Positions 10,401-21,005 of a stretch of DNA of 64,000 nucleotides are shown in pieces. The translations under genes were made by a program, and so were the position numbers. Each line of letters begins with the position of its first letter. Positions within the stretch are counted from its first letter, which is position 1. Location: the NCBI RefSeq assembly GCF_000208865.1, contig NC_018385.1, positions 2,214,724-2,278,723 on the forward strand, in the 5' to 3' direction. Source of the stretch: Neospora caninum Liverpool (taxonomy: Eukaryota > Apicomplexa > Conoidasida > Eucoccidiorida > Sarcocystidae). The notes below the pieces were generated by a model. The model ran no database searches, was not told the origin of the DNA, and worked only from the letters and a program-made list of their open reading frames with translations.

Positions 10401-13400
10401 CCGGCACCCGCGCCGCCTTCTCCCGGTCTCCCGACGGAGAAGCCTCGCCCTTCTGATCCTGCGCCGCCCCCCGAAGGCCCAGGCCCCCACCAACTCGCGG
10501 AGGCGCTTACGAAGCTCGAGCCTCGCGCGTTTTGGGGAGTCTGGAGCGACTGTCTGGGGTTCTGTCTCGCGGTCGCGCGTCGGCTCGAGGCGTGGACGTG
10601 CCTCGTTCTCATGCGCACTGTCGAGCTCTCCCTCGCTGCGCGTCTGAAGAAGGAAGAGCTCGCGCGGGCGGAGAAGGGACCCGAGGCGAGAGGAGACCAC
10701 GGCGTGGCGCCAAGACAAACCGGCGCTGCAGAAGAGACGCGGAAAGACAGCTGCAGGTCCCCGCAGGGCGATGGTTCGCAGGCCGAAGACATAGGGAGAG
10801 AAGAAAGAAAGAAAGAAGGCTCCGCTTTCACGGTCTCGCAGGCGGAGAGTCTGGGGAAACGCGTCGACGCGCAAACCCGCCAGTGGCGCATTATCGCGGC
10901 CGATCTCGCACGACTCGCCGAGGTACGACAGGGGTCTTTTTGCATGCTTTGTCGCGCGTTTCACTTGGCAGAAAACGAGGGATGCGGGCGTGGGAGCGTG
11001 TCTGTCCTTAAACATCTGGGTTTTAAATATCAATATCTTAAATTTAAATAAAATTTTTTTCGTTTTTAATTTTTATAACAACTTTTTTCCATAATAAAAA
11101 TATTGTTTTACAATATCAGTAATTATACAAGGTGCCAAAGTATACATCCACATGTGTAGAGCTGCACGCACCTACGTATACGCACGTGCGTACACAGATG
11201 GAGGAATGTTGGTGTGAATCGGCGCATACACATGCATGTATGTTCTTTATAAAGCGGATGTGTCTATGCATGTGTGCGTGGAGGGAGTGAAGTCCGTCCG
11301 TTTCCTTGGTCGATAGGATGGGCGGGGGAATCACGCGTTCTGCGTTGCCTTCTCGTGCGCAGACGGTCGTCCAAGCGCTCGTGGCCAAGTGCAGCAGCAT
11401 GTTGCAGCTGCGGGCCGAACCGCACTGCCGCATGCGGCCAGAACACCTCGCGCAGCTCTACTGGACGTCCCTCTCTGTAAGCGCGTTAGAAGGAAAGAAA
11501 AGGGGCAGGCGAACGAAAGAGCTTCCACCGGGTTGGAGACAGGTGGGGCTTGGCCGCCTTGCAAGTGAAGGCTCTCCCCACAAAGCGCCGGCACGCGCTA
11601 TGCACGATCGAAGCCTGGGGGACAGCCCGTACAGCGATTGTGGCATAGAGAGTCGCGGTAAAGGAGTGCATGAGCCGTCAGAAAACGGAGAGGACACCAC
11701 ACCTGAGAGATTATGTGCACGCCTACTTCCTCTCCAGGGGAAGGAGAAAAAGGTGCTGGCAGGCAGCGCCTGGAAGAGTGGAAACAGCAGGCGACGCTCT
11801 TGCGATTGCACTGTTTGCTCTAGAAGGCACAGGGTACATGCAAAAATTGGCAGGTGGAGACTGCGTCCTTTCCTGTCTCTGTTCTGATTTTTTTTCGACA
11901 GGCGATGGGGTGTCTGTACACGCTGCAACAGCGGTTTCACAAGCGCCTCACAGAGGTGCTTCTCCAGTCTCTTCGGGTCACGGTTCACCTCCTGCTTTCT
12001 CCTGATCAGCTGCGGAGCCAAGCGCCAGGCGCGTCTCTGCTGTCTCCGGCAGCTTCGTCCAGGCCGCGCTCGCGGACCGAATCGGGTGTCGCGGCAGAGG
12101 AAGAGAGAGAAGAGGCCACGACAGACACCCACTCGGCTTCTGATCTTGGTCCCAGAGGCGAGGCGCGGGACGACGGCGGGATGGAAGAAACCCGGATTGG
12201 AGGCCTCGACGACGCGGCCGAAAACGACGAAGAAGAAGACGCCGTCGGTACGAACCGTCTTTTATGCGACTCCCTCACAGGCAGCTCCAGCTGAAGCCGC
12301 CCTGGGGGTGAAACGCTTTACTCGTTTGTCACGGAACACGTTCAAAATGCAAGAAGGCCGACAAGAGGGGCTCTCGCTTCAAGTCCTCGATGAGTTCGGA
12401 GGCGTTGAAGTCCTGGTCTTCGTCCCGTTGCTCTCACTGTACACTTGGGCGCAGTAGAATACGCTGTCTCCGCTGTTTCTCAGAGAACAGCCCGGGGAGT
12501 CCGTTCGTCCGCGTGTCCTTCCTACACGCCTTTGTTCCCGTTTTTTCAGTTTTTCGCGCCTTCGGCTCTGTCCTCGCCTTCGTCTGCTCACTCGTGTTTG
12601 CTTGCAGGTTCTCAGAGCTTTCTCCGTCTTCTCGACGATGTGGACGGCCAGTCCAGTTCACCTCTTCATCTGCAAGTCGACAATCTCTCTCTTCAACTCG
12701 CTGTCCCTGCGGCAGCCTCTCTCAAATCTCAGCTCTTCCTTCGAGCCAAAAGTCGGTCTCAAGCGAAGCTCTCTCTGCGGCACCCTCGAAATGGACGAGA
12801 AACGAGACGACGAACCTACGCATATCTGCGTACATAAATGCATGTAGAGTATTTTAATACGCATGTCTGCGTTGGTGCGTATATGTATATGTATAGATAT
12901 GTGTATGTATATATGCATCTGCAGATGTGAGTCTCGTAAGACAGAGATAGGAGCCGACTATTCGGTGGTGTCTGGCGGTGCCCCATCGCTGTCATACACC
13001 TGTGGCAGCAGGATGCCCGGTCTTTGCAAGGTATTGGAGGGGAGTCGGAGAACGTTCCAAATCCGTCGAGAATCGGAAAGTGGCTTCCATCGGGGCGGTT
13101 CGAAAGGCGTGTATCACTGGGCCATTCTGGGGGCTCGGTCCTTGAGAGCCTTGTCGATCTTTCACCGCGCCGCGTGTTTTGTCTTCTCTCGGTTGTTTGC
13201 GCAGTGCTGCTGGAGTCTTTTCACGAAGCGAAGCTCGCACAGGTGAACGTCATTTTGGAGAACGAGACGTGGGAACGCGCGGATGTTCCTGTCTCCTTCG
13301 TCCCCACTCTCGAGACCATTCACCGTTTCCCGTTTTTCTCTGCGCCGCTTCCTTGTTCTTCTCCGCGGTGCCCAAGTCGGCGTCAGACGCAGGCGAGGCG

Positions 13401-16400
13401 TCGCGGGGAAGGCTCAGGGCGAGAGGAGGCAGGCGGGGCCTCGCTCGACTGCAGCGGACAGCCGGGCGCTCTCTCGGAGGTGCGCGACGACAGAAGCGGA
13501 GTGGCGAGCGACGAAGGCCCTGAGCCCCAGCGGGCGTCTCTTCCCGGCTCGAAAGGGGAATCCGGCTCCAGTCAAGAAGTCGTGGTCTGTGCATGCGACT
13601 GCTGGTCATGCACGCTTTCGCCTCGTTGTTTGACGATCAACAACGAGGCCTTTATGGTCGTGCCTTCCTGTCTCCTGGCGATCCAGATTCTCTCAGAGTA
13701 CCTTTCGCTGCTCCGACTCCTTCCGCTGCTTCTCCCGCTCGTCCTGTCGTCTCTCGCACACGTCTTGCAGCACTTCTCGCGGGTGTCGCTTCAACTCACC
13801 GTGGAAGGAGGCGCGGTCAAGCGAGGCCGCCTCCCGCGGATCACCTCCGCCGCCCTCGCTCTCTGTGCGCGGAGCTGCGCGTGCCTGGGCGAGGTCCTGG
13901 CGCTGCTGCTTCGCCGCATCGACAGTCAGCAGAAACGCGTCTCGGGCAAGCGACGCATCAGCCTCGAAGCGGCGGAGTCGCCGGGGGGCCGCGAGGGCGA
14001 AGACGGTAGCGACGCGTTGCTCCCCTGGCCCGAAGAACTCGCTTTCGAGACAGCTCACGAGGAGACCGCTGGAGACGACGGGGCGACGCGCAGCCAAGCA
14101 CCTCGAGCGGACAGCACCGAAGGCCGGGACACCCACGGGAGCCGCGGGGAAGAGGAAGTCGATACGAGACGAGCCGGAGAGAGAGAGGAAGCCTCCACAC
14201 CTGCTTCTCGCCAATGCCGCGTCTTTCTCGCGCCCGTCCCGCCCCTCCTCAGTCCCCTACCGAAGGCACTTGCGAGTCAAATGGGCCTCGGCCCCGTCGA
14301 CCCCCACAGCCGAGCCTCGCAGGTCCTCCAGCAGACTTGCCAAGTCCTGGCTGGCGCCCAAGCCAAGGTAAGGGAGTCGCGAGAAACGTCGATCGCCAGA
14401 CGTCTTTGCGGGTATCTGGTTTTCGTCCAGAGGACGCACCTTTGGTTCATGTGTGGGGCTTCCCATCCTGACGCGCCTTTCGCTCGAAACCTTCCAGGTC
14501 GACTGCGAACGTTCACATGGCGTGTGTCTATTTTCGTAGTTAGTCTTAGCCTTTCCAGGGAGTCCTCGTCTGCATTACGATACACAGCCTTGAATCCCGC
14601 GAGTTGCCTGTCCACGTGAAGGCGGTTACTTCTCTGGAAATCGGGAGGATCGTCGTTTCCCACAACTGGGACCTGTGTTGCGCGTTCTCGGTCCCACGGC
14701 GCAGCTGTGCGCTCTTGGTGTCGCCGGCGGCGACTGGTGAGACGGCGGCCACCCCCTCTTGTCCGTTTCTCTCTTCTACCTGTCGACTGTCTGCAGGTCT
14801 TCCGAAGGTCCCCACACTACACTCTTGCGTGCACTTCCGGTCCCTCCGTCTTCCTATCGATTTTTCTGTGTTGACCAGTGTGTTGACGTAAACACGTACC
14901 CTTTCGTGCATGCATTGGCTTGCAAGTGCATACAGGTCTAGTCATGATGCCGGAGTCGCCTGAGTGTTCTCGCCCCCCACTTCGCGTCCCCACCTGTTCA
15001 GGTGGCCTTCGCGGCTTTCTCTCATGATCGCACCGTGTTGTGTGTTTTCCGTCCGTCGATTCTCAGGTCTACCAGAAGATCGGCGATATTTTGATTGACC
15101 GCTTCGAGGTGCACAGCGCACGATGGCTGTCGACTGCTCACCCGCCGTCTATGATGGCCGAATTTGCATCAAGTTCGACGTCGGGGAGCGCGGGGGCGGC
15201 AGGTGCTTCAGTTGGACAAGCGACGGCAGCCACGGACGACCAGAGACAACGCACAGAGTCCCAGCGGGGCGAGCGAGAGCAAGAGGCTCGGCCTGATGGA
15301 AGCGAAGGGCGGGAAGGAAATACAAATCGACCGCCCAGCACCCTTTCGAACGGCAGCCCGCAGGACGTCCAACAGATTCCTGCTCCGCCTCCGCATGACG
15401 CCCTCAAGGGTTTCGTCAAAGACGCCTCTTCCCTCTACAAAGTAAGAGGTGACACAGGCTCGTCGACCATCTGATCGCCACACGCGTTTCCTGGTGTCCC
15501 TATGCGGGCCAGAGATGACCATTCTTGTTTTTCCACTGGCACGGGTCACATACCTCGACAGTTCCAGGTCCCAGGTGCAAGCGGTATGGATTCCAAGGAC
15601 GTCTGTAGACCGCACCGGATTCATGCTTCCTCCGGAGCTCTTTTCTGACTTCCGGTTTTCTCGCACCCGCTGCCTTCCTATGCGGGAAGGCAAATCGCAA
15701 CCAGAAGACACGCACTTGCTTTCTCGGTCGCCCGCGGACAGCAGGATAGAGCAAGCGGTGTTCCGGCACTTCGGCTCGCTTCTTTTTTTAGCTCATCTTT
15801 TCTCTGGTGTATCTTTGTGGTCGCTGTCGTGAGCGGAGACCGGAGAGATCTGTTCACTAAGAATGTGTGCGGCCTTTTGGCGTCTTGTGCAGGTCCTGCA
15901 CCGTCTTCTTCCTGCAGATGCTGTGAGCAAGATTTTCGCGCGGACCTTTCACCAGATTTCTTACCGGTTTGAGACACGGCTCACGGCTGCTTTCTCTCAC
16001 CAGGCGTTCCCCGCGCCTCTCGCGTTCCCACCGGCGCCCAGCGGTCTCGCACACGGGTCCGTTGACAGTGGGACCGCTCGCGATAACTCTGCCCACACGC
16101 CAAGCAACGGGCATTCCACAGCTGGAGAAGGCATGCAACGGCGTGCTCAGGGCGCTGAAGGAGCAGATTCGAGTATCTTGGACTCCCAGGCTGCAGGGAC
16201 GCTTCCCCAGGGAGGCAGCCTAGTAGGGACAGGTCCACCTGCGCCCGGAGACGACGGAGGCAGGCTGACGACACCAGGTCAGACTAGCGGGTCCGGCAGT
16301 CCGCCCGGCTCCGATGAGACTCTTGACTCAGCAGGCAGTCGAAAGGAGGGAGTGTCATGGACTGGTTCGCCCGCAACGGAACCGTCCGGCAGAGACGCTG

Positions 16401-16714
16401 GAGGCTTACGAGCAGGTGGCCAAGGGTCTCCAGCTCCAGGGATGGATGCGGTACAAGTGCGGATCAACTCGCACTTGGGTGGAGGAGAGAAGAAAGCAGT
16501 GCATGCAGTCTATAGTACAGCTCAGGGAGAGACTATGGGGGACCGCTACTGGCTAGATTGTGTCTACCTCTACGAGAGTCTCTGTCGACTTGAAGATCTG
16601 AGGATCCCCCTCTTGCACCTTGTGCGCGACCTGTTGAGCGCGTGCTCCAAGTGCTGGACCGTCAGCCCCGGGGTTGCTGAACTAATTGAGCGACGACTCC
16701 CGAGAGGAGAGTGA
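4405..16714 (+). CDS. VPS54: VPS54, GARP vesicle-tethering complex subunit (14 exons)
   Basis: VPS54 is a subunit of GARP (with VPS51, VPS52, VPS53), which tethers endosome-derived vesicles at the trans-Golgi. Proposed exons: 4405-4554, 5368-5538, 5874-6407, 6598-6740, 7077-7142, 7860-8059, 8528-9051, 9540-10922, 11363-11476, 11902-12247, 12608-12829, 13205-14367, 15067-15441, 15893-16714; total about 2,070 codons in frame. Recognised landmarks: QSISAVVN near residue 45 and ISLSDFDGYFNSLKE at 93-107, both as in VPS54 N-termini; SSVPECFFSPDFQL near 262; LSYVRDCLQSLDILLQA in exon 6; the VNVILENETWERADVP segment in exon 12; and a VPS54 C-terminal domain with VYQKIGDILIDRF (from 1673) and LHRLLPADAVSKIF (exons 13-14). 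Most homologues are about 1,000 residues; the excess is low-complexity insertions (poly-Ser in exon 7, acidic/basic stretches in exons 3, 8, 10, 12 and 14). The start has good context (AAAAGATGG). Exons 10 and 11 and their ends are the least certain. Exon 3 is taken to begin at 5874, because this aligns gap-free with other VPS54 proteins. Confidence 0.88.
8656..8795 (+). repeat. Serine-rich low-complexity repeat in VPS54 exon 7
   Basis: A run of TCN/CCN triplets (TCC, TCG, TCT mostly) encodes about 45 residues that are almost all serine with some proline and phenylalanine. It interrupts the domain between two conserved VPS54 segments. It resembles the codon-repeat insertions common in Toxoplasma proteins and is probably variable in length between strains. 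Confidence 0.85.
9395..9418. repeat. (AT)12 microsatellite in VPS54 intron 7
   Basis: Twelve uninterrupted AT units lie between exons 7 and 8. Likely length-polymorphic; no function seen. Confidence 0.95.
11027..11128. other. Extremely AT-rich island in VPS54 intron 8
   Basis: About 100 bases are almost free of G and C, with T- and A-runs, inside an otherwise GC-balanced gene. The composition is like apicoplast DNA, so an organelle-derived nuclear insertion is one explanation; a low-complexity expansion is the other. No gene or reading frame is visible in it. Confidence 0.5.
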
Positions 16715-17132
16715 AGAGAGTAGAACTGCAGAGAGGAAGGGGCTGCTCGTAAAAAAGAAGTCTAGGCCGGGGTCCGCGTGAGTGTTAAGAACAGGTAAGG
16801 ACAGTTGGACCAAACTCAAGCGTTGTGTGGAATAAACTTCTGCGGGTTTCTTTATCAGGCGGACAGGCAATCGTGCGTAAGTGTGTGCCAGTAGACATAC
16901 TCATGCAGACGCAGGCCCCCAGCGAAGTCTAACAAATGCCTCTAACAGCAGTGTACGTCTCCTTCTCCGAATCGCCACACGTTCCCCCGAAACATGGAGG
17001 GCCGGTTGAGGTCCGACAAGCAACACCGTCGCTTTTAGGGCACCTGTCGCTATATATATATATATATATATATATATACGGCCTCCCTCTGCGTTCAGTT
17101 CATACTTGTGAGAACATATTTGCAAACTCTGG
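16715..17132. other. VPS54 3' region with a (TA)14 microsatellite at 17051-17078
   Basis: No coding sequence is recognised. The interval follows the VPS54 stop codon and should include its 3' UTR. The TA run is 28 bases long and uninterrupted. Confidence 0.7.
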
Positions 17133-19320
17133 CTACAAGGCAACTGGCTTCGCACTTACGTGGCTGCTGCACAGCAACACTACAAGAGCACCGGCTGCCA
17201 CGGGCGGTGAATCCTTCGATGCCTCGTATAGAGGGTTGGTCACCAAGGGAAAGATGCGGGTGGCGGCCGTCTCTAAACTTCCGTTTGACTCGTGACCATT
17301 CGCTTCAGCCATGGCTTGTTGCTCCACAGTCACACGTAGAACATCACCCTCAGCAGTCCTCGACTCGTCCGTGGCACTGGCGAAGACGGCTGCATCTACC
17401 ACACGCATGGAAACGTTGCAGCTGCGCGCGACCGCTTTAACCAACCCACCATAGAGCGGGCTTTCATATTGCACACTTGGGGCCTTTACAATCTTTCGAT
17501 TACGAACAACGGGAAAACGCGGACGGCAGCGACCGCTCAGCGGTGGCGTTAAGCGCGCACGTTGCCGTAACCGGAGTTGCCAAGAAATTCCCGACGGTCG
17601 TGCCCAGAAAGGGCTGATCGAAATGATACCCTCCAGAGCATCGAGCCGATCGTGAGCCCACGAGGTGTCTCTTGAACAACAACAGCGGCCCAATTGAAAG
17701 CAGCGTCCCTTGCCGCTCGGATGGCAAGGATAGCAGCCTCGCCGTTAGGCCGATATTTCTCTTTACACTGGAGCTCAGTGAAAGGATAAGCCGTACAGTT
17801 GATTCCGGAACAGCCTGCATTTTGGAAGCTGCTACCGAGAGCAATGTATGGCACTAAAAGTGCACGGCGTTTTACTGCCGAGCGTCGTCATAGTAAAAAG
17901 ATATGCGGGAAGTCTGAACTGACTGGCCAACTGCTCTACCTCTCACGGCGTTCCCGTGTGGCCAACTTCCGCCACGCGTGGCAAAACGAACTGAAACTGC
18001 AGCAGTTCAAAACACGACGTGCGGCCTACAGTCGTCCCTGCGGCGTGAACGGGACTGCACTTCACAAGAGCGCTCCCGAGTCCCCAGCTTGTAGGGTTAA
18101 CGCACCGGACGGATGGGCAATGATGACGTTTTGCTTTTTCGGAAGACGGAGAGCGGAAAACATGAGAGTCAGCCTTGCTTCAGGAGCCACTGCCTCCAAA
18201 TCTGCAGCCGCATGATCCACTTTCCCACATACTGTTCGCGTGCGCACTTTAGCGTCACCACTGGAATCCGTACAGCCGTTTGGTACCATTGGCGTGCCCG
18301 AGGTTATAACTTTGCTCAGAGACGGTGGATGACGGCTGTGCACCGAGGGCAGCTCTGTCAACCCAAACACACGAGAGATTTTTCCAGTCTGCGCAGCTAG
18401 CCTCTGTTCGTTCTAGGCACGGCGCTGCACTGCCACAGGCTCCCACCAACCTCCTCCGGTTCCGCGAGGCGCTGTAGAACCTGCTCAATGTTTGTGCAGT
18501 AGCCCATGCGTGGCGCTATGTCTACAACCTTTACCGTGTTTTTCTCCACTTTTTCGTCTGCCAAAACGCCTTCCTGAAGAGGAACAGCCGTTCTTTCCTT
18601 CCGGGAGAATCTGGACACGAATGGCCTCGACAACGGCCTCGTGCCATGCCGAAGCAGGCTTAAAACTATTAAAGCAGATTATCCACGAAGAGACAATCAA
18701 AGTACACGGTTTGACATGCCAGCGACGTGAGCACCGGCTCCAGTGGCAAGCATGCTAGCACCCACTCGTATGTCCTCTCGCATACACGCTGCTGATAGCG
18801 CCATGTTCCTGGAGTCAGCCCCGCCTGAGACATCTCCAAAAATGTATCCAGTGAAGGAGCCACGTTGACCCCATGGTACTGCTTCCGCAGCTTCAACAGA
18901 GACAGAGACTTAGACGGGATCCCCTGTGTCCTTGTGGCCGTCAATAACTCGCTCAGCGTCAAGAAGACCAGCGACACAAGCACCGTCCACCCGAGGTATG
19001 TTGAAAATCCAGAAATCCGCTTCCGCAGACGGCCGCCAGTGCCTGAGCATCAAAATGGAAGGCGAAAAAGGGCCAGGCGATGACATTGTCTTCACTGCTT
19101 ACCGCTTATCGACAGCGGGCTCACCAAAAGCCACAATAGAGGCAGAGTATCGACAAGCAGTATGCAAGAAGCGGTGACAGCTGGTCGCAGCAGCATGTGT
19201 TTTGCAAGGATGGGTATCTTTAAGTGCCATCTCACGGATGAGGCATTGTTGCTCAGCAACAGTGGAGCGCTGTGGATGCTCAAGGATGGCGTTACCAGAA
19301 AACAGCCTCGAGCGAGACAC
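17133..19320 (-). CDS. Unassigned minus-strand coding-like segments: uncharacterised multi-exon gene or relic
   Basis: I do not recognise this gene. Several minus-strand stretches read like protein but change frame, as if separated by introns or frameshifts. In transcript order: a cysteine-containing segment ending at a GTAAGC donor near 19104, which joins in frame across an intron with a CTCAG acceptor near 19048; a stretch near 18950-19020 that in one frame has a basic N-side followed by about 20 hydrophobic residues (TVLVSLVFLTLSELL), a possible signal anchor; LDTFLEMSQAGLTPGTWRYQ near 18800; NIEQVLQRLAEPEEVGG near 18430-18480; RLTLMFSALRLPKKQNVIIA near 18110; and a final segment at about 17200-17470 containing SCNVSMRVVDAAVF. 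I could not join these into one continuous model, so a decayed gene is as likely as an active one. It may be a secreted or type II membrane protein if the hydrophobic segment is real. No family is assigned. Confidence 0.3.
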
Positions 19321-21005
19321 TGTGGCACGCCGAGTTTTAACAATAGCTAAGACTATCGGCGGGCGCCCCGTAGCAATACCTTTTTGGATGGCGACCGGTA
19401 GGTTGTGTTTGCCTGTCCAGGAATCAATTTTCCCTTACTGTGGTTCTCACTGTACACCGATCGGGCACCCTGTTACTCCGTGTCTGCCAGTTGGTCCCTT
19501 GCTGTTTAAGCCGGCTGCGAAGCAAAAGTAGAACTTTGTGTAAGCGATATATGTATACAGTATCAGCGAAGCATGGCGCATAAAATGCTTCGAAGTGGAG
19601 CTGCGAAAGACCTTGTTTCGGATCACCAGCGCCACTATAATCGTCATCTAGGTGTGGCAGCGTTCAGCCCATGAGTGTCATATTGCTGGTCGAGCGCCAC
19701 AAGGTGGGTGATATCATTTCAGCACAGCGTGTTGTCGTTGCTCCCAAGGCAGTGTGTATGCTGTTTGGGAAACGCCGCGCAAGATTGGAGCTCTGAAACA
19801 TTTCTGAAACCAACGATGAATGTGTTAAAACTGTTGCGATAGGTTTAACGGTCCCGCTGTACGGGTGGTCTTTCCGTAGAGTGACAGTGGGTAGTTTAGT
19901 GGTACTCGTCCACCCCTCTGCTTTACCTTGCTAGCGCGGATATTCTTATTTCCACTCTGTATCGCGGACCTACAGTGTTCTGTCCCATTCCGTTTTCGGT
20001 CGTTACATCGAAACAGGGAGGACATCGAAAGGTAGGGACATCAGCGCCAAGCCTAGCGGATTCAGATGTTGAGAAGCTACGGCAGCAGTTCTTGGTCGCC
20101 GTGGACATCCACTTCAAGCGTGCATGTAGCTAAGCGTAGGGAGTGCTGTGCACGAGGCGTCGTGGACGGCGATGCCAATCCAAAAAAGTACACACGTAGG
20201 CACTCGCAGCCACGCCTACAAGCCGTGACCATACGACGTGACCACGTCGCCGTGATTTGGGAAGAGAGGTCCCACGCTGTACGGTGATCAGACGGGTTTT
20301 GCAGCGTGCTCACTTGCGGAGACAGCGGTACGGGGCCAACTTTTAGCCTTGTGACAGCCAAGCGATGTCTTGCATTCCCTGACGCAAGGTTTTCCACTGC
20401 CAGGCGGCGGTTACCTTCGCCCCCGTGAAAGCCGGTCCCCTTGGGTGGGGGCGAGAGAACAAGGTTGGTGATGCAGACTGTACCTGATCCTCCACAAGTC
20501 CGCAAAAAAGGAGTTGTGCTGTGAAAAGTATCTGACGTCGACCGCGTCCCGGTACCGATATGCGACCGTTTTTTCTACGTCCCACAATGCACCGTAAAGC
20601 CGCTTCATCACCCCGTTCTGAAGACGCCCATCAGCCTACGGCCAGTCAAGACCGCCGGAGTAGCCCGCACCGGCACGGTGAGCCAGGAAACAGGATGCAA
20701 ATTGGGTGCCAGTGCAAGGTCATCCGTTTGGGTGCTGCAGGGATGCTTTCCTGCATCGAAACGAGAACGGGATGCTACTTACGCGCAAACAAGTCACAAA
20801 CGCGCCAGACAGTATGGCCGCAACAAGCTGGACAGCCGGAGAAAGAAAGGGTTCCGTGGAGAAAGAAAAACACAGTAATGCAGACATCAACCGGCGACAA
20901 GCAGAAGAACCAGGAGAGGAACCAGAGAGGTGGCGAACGGGAGATCCGCCACCAAAGGAGACAGCACAGCGACAGCGAGTGGCGACGAAAGGCAGAAAAC
21001 GGCGC
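19321..21005. other. Intergenic, downstream of NOL10; no gene recognised
   Basis: Only short, unconvincing frames occur on either strand. If NOL10 has further 3' exons (see the NOL10 entry), they would lie here; candidate minus-strand acceptors are seen just before 20827 and 20750, but neither leads into an obvious conserved continuation. The rest would be 3' UTR of NOL10. Confidence 0.5.

Noticed and set aside
10013..10945. A 310-codon minus-strand open frame
   Set aside because: It lies fully antisense to VPS54 exon 8, whose own frame joins in phase with conserved exons on both sides. The antisense frame is a low-complexity shadow.
17900..18000. tRNA-like short palindromes near 17900-18000
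   Set aside because: Inverted elements are present, but no convincing A box and B box pair or cloverleaf could be drawn.
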